Assembly: GCF_025698545.1 (NCBI RefSeq)
Contig: NC_068576.1
Span: 52,672,390-52,736,389 of the forward strand
Length of the DNA stretch: 64,000 bases
Direction: 5' to 3'
Source: Gossypium raimondii
Lineage: Eukaryota > Streptophyta > Magnoliopsida > Malvales > Malvaceae
Of the stretch, positions 34,839 through 46,114 are shown piece by piece. Both the position numbers and the translations under genes were made by a program. The notes under the pieces are model-generated. The model was given only the letters and a program-made list of their open reading frames with translations, had not been told where the DNA came from and made no database searches. Each line of letters opens with the position of its first letter. Position 1 is the first letter of the stretch.

Positions 34839-37800
34839 ATTACTATCCACTTCCAGTCTAAAAACCAGCAAAAACGAAATTCCGGGGAAAACTTCTCGTT
34901 CCGAACCGAAGCAGACCCGATATAGCGGATACGAATACCATACGAAATGTGATCGATACGAATGTAAATGTTCCTATATTTCAACTATTATTTTTGCAGA
35001 CTCAATAATAGAGATGATAAGAAGTGTTAGGTTGGGGAAAAGAGAAGTGAGAGAAGAGTTGGGCAAATGAGTGGAAAAGATTGTGGTTCTGGGATTTTAG
35101 GCTTATTTGATCATCCTTATCAGTGTGGTCAATGGCATTGTAGTAAAGCACTTATGATTCAATTCAAACACCCTTTCTTTTTATCCATCATTGCAGGCAC
35201 CTACATGCCTTGACAATAACTTGTTGGAACATCTGCAAAGAAAGAATTAAATCCTACATTTTGGGCATTAATGGGGAACACCTTTACTTGATGATAGTAA
35301 CGTGTTTATTGAGAAAAGAAAAAAGAATCTCTTCTTCAAATAAAAAGTTATCACAAACAACTAAAATAGGTCATTTTGTAATTCTATTTGAGTACTATTA
35401 TTAATATTATTAGGAAAAAAATAAAAAAGTAGATAAAAAATCTAATTTGACCTTTGTGGTATGTTTAAAATGTGATATTGTGGCTGACAACTCCACTTCG
35501 AGTTTCTTTATAGTTGTTTGATGGCGCATGATATTAGGAGTTGAGCTTCTTTTTTTTTTTAGATAAAAAAATAGAATTCATCCAGTTTACTTTAAATAAT
35601 TATAATATAATTAAAAATAAAATTTTTAATAGTAGTTATTTATTAATATCGCTAAAAATATAACTTAGTAGTGGTTTTTATTTAAAATATATTTTTATTA
35701 AGTTTTTTAATGAAAATCTCTATTCAATAAGTTTTTTTGTCATTTTATTGTTGAATGGATGTATGCTATTAGAAGTTTTTATACATGTGTTATTTTTTAG
35801 AATATAATATGCTTTATCATTAGACCTAAAACTTGTTGATATTATAAAAATTTTATAATAATATTAAATATTATACCAGGTAAAATAAATAATTCTACTA
35901 ATGGTTTTTTTTTCATTTCACTAAACATTTTTAAAGAATAAAATAGAATAACTGAACTATTAAGAAAGGTAGTTTCATTTTTCAAAATAATTTACTAATT
36001 GAGTTTGTGACACCAAATTCAATTCAAAATCAAATCATTTTACTAAATCATTTTTTTATTTCTCATTGTTGGTTTATTATTTATGTTCGAGGTTTATGGT
36101 TATTCCTCTTAATAATATTGTTTTCAATGTTCAAATCTACGTTATCGCTACAATCAACATATCAACATTTGTTGGTCAAAATCAAATCATATTGAATAGA
36201 TAACAACAATAATAAATTGATATTTGAGAAAACTTTATTTAGGGCATCTATTTAAATATCACATTATAGTAGAGATCTCGTAAGATCATTTTAAACCAAC
36301 AATTGAAATAAAATGAAAAAAAAGTTGATCATGCCATGTATGATTTACATTAGAAAATGTGAGTTTACTTTTTAATCAACATTAAAGGAGAGAAATTAAT
36401 TCTTTTAAAAATCAACGTATTCAATAACTAATGCAATAGGTTCTAGGTCACCGATACAATTTTCTAATTTTTAACGCGATTTGATCATATGACTACAATC
36501 TCTTTGCTTTTTACTTTTAATCGCAACCGTTAATTTTAAAAATATCTCACAAGATCTCGCTATAATAAAATATCATCTTAGAAGTTGTTCTTTATTATTA
36601 TTTTAAAAATGGAACTAATAATATTCTTGGGCTCTCGTTGTCCTACAGTTATTGGGCCACTAACAAGTCCAAATCCATGAATAGTTAAGCTTTTTTAACC
36701 ATATTTTATTTTATTTTCAAAAAAATACTGTTCTCGATTTTCCTCTAAAACGGTGAATTAGCGTGATTCACGTTTTAATGCTGAACTGGGGTGGTTTGGA
36801 CTTTGGACTTGGCACTCGGCTTTATAATGGGTTAATGGCGTGGCGAGCGCTGCAACAAAGCCAATAATTTTGCTTGACTTGTACAAGCGGCTAAAAGCAA
36901 AAAGGTTAACCTTCAACAATAACCTCAAGGTTAAGGATCATTAATCAAATCTGCAGGGATTTATAAGTTGGAGATTTGACATTGCCCACTCACTCTCCCT
37001 TCAATTTTTTTATTTACATTTATCTATTGTAAGAAATACTATGATTTAGAGATTAAATTTATTTATTAAATAAATATTTTATTACATTCTTTTTTTTGTT
37101 ATTTATGTAATGTTGGATAGGAATTTTATTTTTATAAGAGTTATTACATATTTTTTAATTTAAGTCTTATGTTTAATTATTATAATATATATGTAATAAA
37201 TAAGTTTTACATAAAAAAAGAAAATCTATTTATAAATAATAGAATAAGCAAATAAACAGAATCCAATGAGAAGAGAATATTCTAACCCTAAGCTATCGGA
37301 TTTATCCTTACACTTAATCTTAACATCTTCTCAACTCATTAAAATTGAACACACAATTCTCTGAAATTAAAATTTTGAAATACAATTTGGAGTACATCCG
37401 ATAAATATTAACATTTTACAAAATTATTATATACCTTTGAACTTAAATCCTCCGAAAATTTTAGACGGTAAACTCAAATACTATTTAAAATTTCATTTAA
37501 TTATATGTGGGGTTGTTGATTTATTTTTATTTATGTTATCTGATATTTTAAATTTTAATTTAGGAAAATTATTCGTATATTGTTGATAGAGTCTTTAGAT
37601 TTTACTGAACAGGATTAAAGTATTGATAAGTGTTCTATAAGAATATAATTAAATAGTAAAAATAAATATTTTAAGGTTGTTTATGAAATAAAAATAATTG
37701 AACTCTTTTGAGTGTTTTAGAAGAATTAAACTATTTTATTTATTACCTCATATTAACTTAATTAATTAGGGATAAAATAATCCTTAAAGAATATGGTTTT

Positions 37801-39248
37801 TAATAAAAAGTTCTAAAATAATTTGATTTATTGATTTATTTAATTTAATTTAATTAGAGATAAACAGTAATGACATATAATGAATTTGCTTGGCTATGAT
37901 ATGCTTCATGGAAGCAAATTTACACATTTTTTAGTAGTGCAATATTATAAAACTGGGCTATGCATGTGCTTGAAGTGTCAATATATGTTTGATATAGGGA
38001 CAAACCAGCCGATGACAATGAAATATGGGTAATTTAATTAAAGGCGAGTTGTATAATTGGCTACAATATTTTGAGGGCAAAAGTTTGCATGCCATGAACA
38101 TCAACATGATGGTACGTTGTATTTATATTTGCAAAAATATACCAACACAATCATCATTATCTATATATAATAATTAACTCCATGTCAATTTATTCAAGAA
38201 ATTTATTTAAAAATATTTTTTAAAAAATAATAAATAATATATATATTTATAAAGATTAAACTCAAAATCGTATATCAAATATCATATATAAAAGAAGGAA
38301 CTCAAGCATATATGGAAAACATTGAATATTCAAGGTTAGTTTTTGAGTTTCAAAATATATTTTTTAGTTATATTTAGAGTGGATTTTGTTTTTAAATTTA
38401 AATTTAAATATGAATTCCTTATCATTATTAATTATGTATCCGTTTTCGTATTTACATTATTGATCTCTAATAAATTATTTTAATTTGTAGTTTAGTACTT
38501 ACATAATTTATAACTAAATTAATTAATTACCGTAATAATAAATAATGAATATATTTACTCATTCAATTCATATTGAACCTTATCTGCTACATGCTTTCTT
38601 TGGATCAAAGATTCATTTTAAGTAAACTAAGGTCATATATGGCAATAAATAATAATTTATATAAAATAAAATCAGAATTTAAAGTAGACATTCCTTCCTT
38701 CCATTTTATGAATGTAAGGAAGCATATAGATACGATGAAACATAATAAAGAATTATAAATCAAATCACTATTACTTTAAGATTTTTAACATCATTTTCCT
38801 GTTTTAAAACTTTTCTTATTTTTGAATAAATTGTTTTAACATCATTTATTCTTTAACTTTTGACATTAAAATTATAGTCCACTAAAATGAGAAGAAAATC
38901 AAACAATTTCAGTACAAGGTTGGAATATAAAAGACATTTAAATTTAAATATTTATATATATATTAAAGCTCTTGAAATGAAAAAAGAATATTATGAAAAT
39001 TTATCAAAATATGTCATTAATTCAACCAATTGACGGGTTGAACAATATATAATATTTATACAGTATCTAAACTATGTTGTTTTAAATTATTTGTGAAAAT
39101 GTACAATTTTTTTAATTTAAAAAATATTATTAATCTATTATAATTAATATATACAACTAACTCTTATATCACATGAAATAATAATCTAATTAATAAATAT
39201 ATATACATAAAATTTTACCCCTTAGCCCATGGCTTAATTAATTACTAG
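34839..39248. other. Long AT-rich intergenic region, no gene
   Basis: The first ~200 bases are the 3' UTR of the WAT1-related gene. The remainder is strongly AT-rich and fragmented by stops on all frames. Apart from a foldback at 36241-36595 I see no structured feature. Small ORFs (35210, 36007, 38573) look random: low-complexity, Lys/Asn/Ile-rich and without start context. Confidence 0.55.
36241..36595. mobile_element. Foldback (MITE-like) element, ~355 bp
   Basis: The left arm includes ttatagtagagatctcgtaag. The right arm, read on the opposite strand, includes ttatagcgagatcttgtgag. The match continues on both sides for about 45 bases. The hairpin structure indicates a nonautonomous inverted-repeat element. 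Ends and target duplication are not resolved. Confidence 0.5.
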
Positions 39249-39832
39249 TGTCACAGAGTTAGAACTTTAGTCTCACAATCCGTGCAGCATTAAGTCATCC
39301 TTTCGATGCAAACACACTAGCCAAAAGAAGACACAAAATAAAATAACCACAGAAAACAAGGCATGAGAGGTGTTTGAGTAAATGCTCTCAAAGAATTCTA
39401 TCACTCTTATGAATTCAAGATACAATGGATCATTTATAAGTAGGGGGGAGACTCTCTATTTATAGTTGAGCTCTCCCAAAATCAACGGTCTAGATCAAGT
39501 TATACCAACGAATGTGATTAGTCTGTTCCTTAAATCTAGGGATTTACAAGATTACATAATCAATTTACATAATCAAATCAAATCAAATCAAATCAAATCA
39601 TATAAAATATGATTCCCCTCAATCTTTTAAGATTGGTTCCAATAATTACCAGGGTAGCCTATCATTCCAAATCTACATCATTGGGCCACTCAAGTTTCAA
39701 TCTGACAGACTTCTCCAATAACTCTTTGAATCGGACTAATCCTCTTGAGCTAAATGATCCCATCTAATCGATAGACCTCCATGGGATGCATCTGGTGCGA
39801 TGGTCACGGGCTTTACACTTTGACCCATGACA
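39249..39832 (-). mobile_element. Solo LTR fossil, ~584 bp
   Basis: Segment bounded by tgtca...tgaca (TG...CA with a 5-bp inverse match) and flanked by actag on the left and ctaga on the right, i.e. a 4-5 bp target duplication. A canonical TATA element lies inside on the minus strand (ctataaatag, about 39453-39462), which is how the orientation was assigned. A pentanucleotide tract (AATCA)n lies near 39570-39600. No internal retroelement genes flank it, so it is a solo LTR left by recombination. The superfamily cannot be decided from the LTR alone. Confidence 0.6.
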
Positions 39833-39884
39833 CTAGATCTTCCTTAAATGTACTTTTTTGTAAAAGTACCATGGTGTATTAAAA

Positions 39885-40175
39885 GTCGTATTGCATTTTA
39901 TCTTTTATACTCAAAAAATGGCAAATTAGTCCATATACATTAGATCAAAGAGCAAATTGGTTCTTTTGTTAAAAATCTCATCTGTTTCTACTATTAAAAA
40001 TTGGTCATTATATGTCAGAATGAGTTACACATGGCACACTATGTGTAACTATCTGATTATTCTGTCAATAACACTAATTTTAATAGTAAAATGGATAAAA
40101 TTTTACTAGAATGAATCAAATTACTATTTAACAGTGACTAATTTTTTTAACAAAAAAAAGATAAAATACAATCTA
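39885..40175. mobile_element. Foldback MITE-like repeat upstream of the zinc-finger gene
   Basis: The left arm (gtattgcattttatcttt and onward) is inverse to the right arm (on the other strand, gattgtattttatctttt). The sequence between contains gcaaattagtcc/gcaaattggttc wording of a type I associate with a common cotton intergenic repeat (memory, not checked). It ends about 275 bases before the zinc-finger ATG, so it may touch the promoter. Confidence 0.5.
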
Positions 40176-40449
40176 TCTAATATAGTTTACTCTATAATAT
40201 TTTTTTTTCTACCACCCACGTAATTTAGTTGTTATCATAGTACAACTGTTTTTCTTAGTTTATTTTAAATATTTTATGATAACTAAAAGAAAATCATAAT
40301 TTTTGGGTTGGATTGTGTGTCTTTTGGTGGAGGGATGCTTGTCACCTACTTCTTTTAAATTCCCAATCTTTCCCTTTTATTGTTTTTTTCATGCTTTTTA
40401 GAGAGAAGGTAAAAACTTTAATCTTCGGTTTTGCTTCAGTTCTCTGATA

Positions 40450-41373
40450 ATGGAGAAGCAGAAATGCAAGCTCTGTGCTCGAACATTCTCTAATGGCAGA
40501 GCTTTAGGAGGTCACATGAAAGGTCACTTAGCCACTCATCCACTGCCTCGAAAAACGGCTCAGCATCACCAACTCGGTGGCCGTACCGACTCAGCTTCCT
40601 CATCATCGTCTTCATCAGGTGAAGAGCAAGAAGAGAAAACCAAAGTGCTCGAAGATAAATGTTTTGTTTACGGGTTAGGAGAGAATCCCATGAAGAGTTT
40701 CAGGTACGCAGATCCCGATTTCTCATTTGCAGTAATAGATTCTGGGTCCGTTGTTCTAGACACAGAAAGTGAGACCGAGTCGAGAAACCCAACTCGGCGA
40801 CGATCTAAGAGATGCCCAAAAGCGTGTACAAATACAAAAACAACAGATGGAATCAAGAAACAAAAGTTGTTGAGGAAACCCAGTTTGGTCGAGTCACCGA
40901 CTGAGCCAGAACCAGTGAGTTCAGTTTCCGATACTTCACCTGAAGAACATATTGCTGTGTGTCTTATGATGCTGTCAAGAGATGTTTGGAAAAGCAAAAA
41001 TGTGGAACAAAACTCAGAAGGGAACAAGAAGGTTCGTAAGTCAAGCAAGAAAAAGATTCATGGGAAGCATCGATGTGAGCTATGTAAGAAAACATTTCGA
41101 TCTTTTTACACATTGGATGAACATAAAAGGGTTTGCTCTGAAACTAAAAAAGCAAGCAAAGTCGCAACCACTGCTGCTGGTAATAACGGCAAGATATTTG
41201 AGTGTCCATTGTGTTACAGAGTGTTCGGTTCGGGACAAGCACTCGGTGGTCACAAGAGATCCCATTTGCTTGCTGCTACTCCAAATTCAGGCAAATTTTA
41301 CAACAATTTGATAGATCTAAACTTGCCAGCTCCATTGGAAGATGATGAGTTTAGTGTGGTTTCTGATGCTTAA
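40450..41373 (+). CDS. C2H2 zinc-finger transcription factor, ZAT4/ZAT9-like, with EAR motif
   Basis: Intronless 307-residue nuclear regulator of the plant-specific C1-type C2H2 family. Finger 1 is at the extreme N-terminus (C6, C9, H22, H26; core RALGGH). Finger 2 at about 206-230 (CELCKKTF...DEHKRVC) has Cys as its last ligand and has lost the QALGGH core. Finger 3 at about 249-273 carries the canonical GSGQALGGHKRSH. Near the C-terminus LIDLNLPAP is an EAR (DLN-type) repression motif that recruits TOPLESS-type corepressors. A Leu-rich block EEHIAVCLMMLSRD matches the L-box-like element of the family. The RRRSKRCPK patch is a likely nuclear signal. Such proteins repress stress or defence target genes. 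The specific orthologue is uncertain (ZAT1/4/9 group). Confidence 0.9.
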   Translation: MEKQKCKLCARTFSNGRALGGHMKGHLATHPLPRKTAQHHQLGGRTDSASSSSSSSGEEQEEKTKVLEDKCFVYGLGENPMKSFRYADPDFSFAVIDSGSVVLDTESETESRNPTRRRSKRCPKACTNTKTTDGIKKQKLLRKPSLVESPTEPEPVSSVSDTSPEEHIAVCLMMLSRDVWKSKNVEQNSEGNKKVRKSSKKKIHGKHRCELCKKTFRSFYTLDEHKRVCSETKKASKVATTAAGNNGKIFECPLCYRVFGSGQALGGHKRSHLLAATPNSGKFYNNLIDLNLPAPLEDDEFSVVSDA

Positions 41374-43446
41374 ACTGAATGATGGGGCTATTCACGTCGA
41401 TCTGATGCTCTATATTCAATGTTTTTATGCATTGTTTTTTTTTTAATTTTCTTTTACTGTAGTTTCTTAATATTTCTTCATTCATAGATAAATCATGAAT
41501 GTTTGGTATTCTTTCAATTCTTCATTGTTCCTGACCCACACTCCATTTCTTGAATTATCCGCAATCAAAACACTTACACAGTTGCTGGAAATTATTACAA
41601 GCTTAATATGGAGTTTTTGTCATGGTATTAGCAGCCATTGTTATGGAATCAGATAGCAATGACTGTGAACCAGGTTTCACTTCCAATGTACTTCATGTCA
41701 GAAAGGGGGGAAAAGAAAAAGCAGTAAAGCATTCTTTTTGTGGGATTTGGTTGGGTTAGATAGTGGACCAAACACACAGTCCTCTACAAGTACCCAAGGT
41801 GTTCAATTCTGCTAACATGTCCTGTCTCTTATCATCCACATTTTTCATGTAAAACTATTTATTGGTTTTGTTCTCTGTTCCGTTTTGAAGAAGGATATTA
41901 TATGATAGGAGCATTAACTACAAATTTAAGATGAATTGACTCAAATAACCTCACTGCAAATTGGGTTTTACATTCCAAAATCCCTTGATTTCTTGCACGA
42001 AAAGGTGATTCAAAATGTTTTATCTGCCTTGAAATGAACGAAATAATCGGGCAAATTTATTAATGCATTTCCAGAAACAATTCATATTACTTTAATAATT
42101 ATTTAATAATTTTTTATGTTATTGTCGCATAATTTTAGTAATTTTTTATCCATGAATCCTAAATTTTAAACCTTAAACACTGAATCTCGAACCTCGAACC
42201 TTGAGCTTAAGGTTTAAGATTTAAGGTTTGGGTTCGAGGTTTGAAATACGAGATTGAGGGTTTAAAATTTGAGGTTTATGGTTCAAGTTTAAAGATCGAG
42301 ATTCAAGTTTAGAGCTTGGGGTTTGAGGTTCAGGGTTTAAATTACCAAAATTATGTGTTAATAGCATGAAAAAATTACTGAAATGTTATTAAATAATAAT
42401 AAAAAGACCATGAATGATGTGGTGGGAAGGATCCATAAAATAATCTCTCATGCATTTGATTTATTGTTTTGTTTTTCCCTTTCTTTTTATATTGGTTCCC
42501 TAAATAATCAAGATTTTTACAAAAAATTACAAGGACGTTTTGGTCAATAAAAATCGAACGGTTTTCATGTTCCTTTCTTTGATGCTTGCATGTGAAATTT
42601 TCTTGCTTCGAACGGATCCCTACTAATTAATTTATGCTAAAAAAAAATTATATGTGGATTGCAAGTTGTGTCAACTTGGTTAACAAACATGTAATTTTGC
42701 TGGTTTTCACCACTTTCTAGAGGGATTTTGAAGTCAAAATCAGTGAAGAAGATTGTTGAAATTTTATAATGGAAATATAATTTTATTATTATTTTGACTT
42801 TTATTATAATATGAAAATAGGGAAAAGAGTTGTGAACTAGTTGGGTATGTTTATGTAATGTGCATACAACAGTAAAAATTTATATTCAAAGTAATGCAAG
42901 GGGCACTTTTCGTATTGCATGTGAAAAATCACAATGTAAAAAGGTAGCTAATGTGCAAAGTTATTAAGTAGTTTCATCTTTTGGTGAGTTCTTGACACGA
43001 GTACATCAAAGGTCCAAACATGAAGGCAAATTATTAATAATTTATGGTTCATCTAAATTACTTTTAGGTACATCTGATAATTTATTATACCATTATACAA
43101 CACATCAAAATATATGAATAAATAAATAAACTGTCCGCAGCCAACCAACTATTGATGTGGACAGCCCTTACATGCACAAGGATAAGATGTTTCTTTTTAA
43201 ATATTTTTTTCAGACTATTCAAAGCATCGCCATTTACATGTATATATATTTGCCAAATCTTTATTCTTCCAGCATTGTTGCAGGCAGTAATTTTCTTTTA
43301 ATTTCCTGCAACATTTAATGGCAATATAAGCCATGTTATATGGTGCCCCTGTTTTTGGTTACAAACAGAGATTTGGCTGACCTATAATCATTGCCAGCAG
43401 CATTAGTGTCTCTCACATGTGATGGGATAATATATGAGGCTTTGAA
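41374..43446. other. Intergenic region downstream of the zinc-finger gene
   Basis: Holds the zinc-finger 3' UTR (to about 41520) and AT-rich spacer. A foldback element at 42090-42412 is listed separately. No ORF is supported. Confidence 0.5.
42090..42412. mobile_element. Foldback element with a repetitive GAGGTTT-type core
   Basis: Long terminal inverted repeats: the left arm ttatgttattgtcgcataattttagtaatt is mirrored by the right arm on the other strand (tcatgctattaacacataattttggtaatt), about 60 bases each. The core (about 42155-42340) consists of degenerate short repeats such as gaggtttga, ttcgaggtt and their complements, themselves able to fold. No coding capacity is present. It is probably a nonautonomous inverted-repeat transposon. 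Confidence 0.6.
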
Positions 43447-46109
43447 TGTAACACCCCTTACCCGTATTCCTTGACGGAATAGAGTATGAGGTATTATTTC
43501 TTTTTTTTTTATAAAAAAAATTTCGGCAGCATTTCTGCTTATTTTTACATAAAACCCCTTGCAAGTTTTCAAAACACAATTTCAAACGATTTCAACATTT
43601 CAACCAATTGCAGGTATATATGTGTATACACAATTTATCCATTAATAAACACCAACCTATTAAACCGAACAATACTATATATACATATTTATACCACATT
43701 ACATAAAGTCATCTACACATGCCATGTTTCAAAAGTGTTGATTGCCAAAATACCCAAAAAGTTGATGATAGTGTGGATGATTTCCTGACTTCGTCCAAGT
43801 TTCGAACTGGCTGATGTCACTATAATCAGGGGAAAATACAAACGAGTAAGCATATAGCTTAGTAAGTAAACATATGACAAGTAAATAAATTTTTCACAAG
43901 ATTACATAGTGACATAATTTTTATCACACATAAATTTCATTGTTTGCTCAATTTCCAGCAAGCTTTTTTTTGCATCACAGTTGCAAATTTATTTTTATAT
44001 GGAGCTACAGGGCTCCAAATTAAGTTCCGTAAATTTTTCCCAAAACTAGACTTATATACCTTTCCACCATAAAATTTTCAGAATTTTTGGTTTAGCCAAT
44101 TAGTACAGTTTATTCTTTAAACCTTCCCCTGTTTCACTGCCTAACAGTTCTGGCCTCTCCTTACTAAAATTTACTTATCTCCCTGTAACAAATTCAAAAA
44201 ATGTTCTAGTTTCTTTCTCTTAAAAATATACTCATTAAGGAATCCAAGCATGTAAATTCCAATCCATAATTATTTTTGTACAATTTTTGGTGATTTTCCA
44301 AAGTTGGAACAGGAGATTTCGAAATCAGTTCAACCCTGTCTCAATAAAATTCAAATATCCCCAAATATACAACTCTTTTGCTTCCCCTTTTTCTTTCATA
44401 TGAAAATAGACTCATTCAGCTTCAATTTAATATATTACTCAACTTTTAATTCATTTTTCACCATTTATAGTGATTTTTCAAAGTTTCCCAACTGTTGTTG
44501 TTCACAACAGTTTTGTATTTAAATTTGCTCTTTTGTAGGTTTGATGTTTCCTTCCACCTCACACATGGGTTGATTAAGTATCAAACCCAATATCCCTCAT
44601 AGATTCTCGTCCACCTTATATATATATTCACCTTTTCGATTTTCCCCTGTTGAACACTCGAAATGTTGTCCGTTATTGGTGGATTCAGCACTTAGCAACC
44701 ACCAGTGATTTGGGGAATCAGCACTTAACAACCCCTTTCACATTTAAGATACGGTGGGATCAGCACTTAGCAACCACCAATGAGTCGGGGAATAAGCACT
44801 TAGCAACCCCCTTCACATTTAAAATACGATGGAATCAGCACTTAGCAACCACCAATGATTCGGGGAACCAGCACTTAGCAACCCCTTGGGGGAATCAACA
44901 CTTAACAACCCCCTTTATATTCAATGTACTCTGGCCTATTCCGAGTGTTCAACCGAAAACCGTGTTTTTCAACACTTTACCACCTTTCCCAACTTAACCA
45001 CATTTTTAGTATCTATACCAAGTATTTATTCTATGTTCAATTAAATTGAATAATATCAAAATAATGCATTAATTCACATGTTTACTTACCTCGGTGCAAA
45101 ATATCGTAATTTTGCAATTTACTCCACGACCTTCTCTTTTCCCCGTTTGAGATTATCTTCTCGTCTTTCTTAATCTATAATAGCAAATTTAACTCATTAA
45201 ATGTTCACATTTATTAAAATAGTCCTCCCCCCAACTTTTTGAAAAATTTCAATTTTGCCCCCAAACTTTTGCATATTTACACTTTTGTCCCCAAGCTCGG
45301 AAATTAAATTTCATCTCTTATTCTTATGTTTTATGACATGCTGAACATTTTTCCCTTCTATGACAACATCAAATTCTCACTCTAACACACACTTTTGAAC
45401 ATTAATTATTTTTACTGACTATGTCAATTTACCCGTTCTCGCTTAAAATCGCTTAGCAAAAGTTATTTAACATAATTTATAGCTTCATATTCTACCATAA
45501 AACAACAAAATAAACACATTTCACCTATGGATATTTTTCCAAATATGAACCCTAACATGAATTATTGCTAGAATAAGCTAAATTAAGCTACCGGGACTCC
45601 AAAAACATAAAGAACATTAAAAACGGGGCTTGGAATCACTTACTATTGAGCTTGGAAGCTTAAAAAACCCTAATTATGGCTTCCCCCTTACTGATTTTGT
45701 TCACCATGAAGAAGATGAGCACATTTTGCCATCTTTTTCCCTTTTTAATTCTTTTTATTACTAAATGACTAAAATGCCCCCATTAAAAAAAATCTATTTC
45801 ACCCATTTCTTATGTCTATTTTTGTCCATCAATTAACTAATGGTCTAATTACCATATAAGGACCCCCAACTTATACTTTCATAACAATTAGACACTTCTA
45901 ACATGTAGAACTCAACTTTTACACTTTTTACAATTTAGTCCTTTTAACTAAATTGAGTGCCCAAACGTCGAAATTTTCGAACGAAATTTTTACGAAAGTT
46001 TTCCATGAAATTGTAGACCATAAAAATATAATGACAATAATATTTTTTCTCGTCAGATTTATGGTCCCGAAATCACTGTTTTGACTAGGCCCAGAATCGG
46101 GCTGTTACA
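43447..46109. mobile_element. Solo LTR fossil, large (2,663 bp), Gypsy-like ends
   Basis: Begins tgtaacacccctta and ends gggctgttaca (inverse TGTAACA...TGTTACA ends). It is flanked by perfect 5-bp target duplications ttgaa (43442-43446 and 46110-46114). Plant Gypsy LTRs commonly begin TGTAACACCCC. The interior has no gag or pol and no second LTR, so this is a solo LTR. A block of internal tandem repeats lies at 44690-44920. ORFs inside, such as 44650-44997, follow this repeat and are not genes. Age cannot be estimated without a partner LTR. Confidence 0.75.
44685..44925. repeat. Tandem/alternating repeats inside the large solo LTR
   Basis: The phrase cagcacttagcaacc recurs several times, in two alternating contexts (followed by accaatgattcgggg-like and by ccctttcacattta-like sequence). 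This gives a compound unit of roughly 80 bases repeated about two and a half times with small changes. Confidence 0.8.
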
Positions 46110-46114
46110 TTGAA

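Noticed and set aside
40668-41311. Overlapping ORFs on both strands inside the zinc-finger gene
   Set aside because: Other-frame shadows; the sense frame contains three zinc fingers and an EAR motif.
44650-44997. 115-codon ORF with repeated QHLATT words
   Set aside because: It follows the tandem repeat inside the large solo LTR and has no protein family features.
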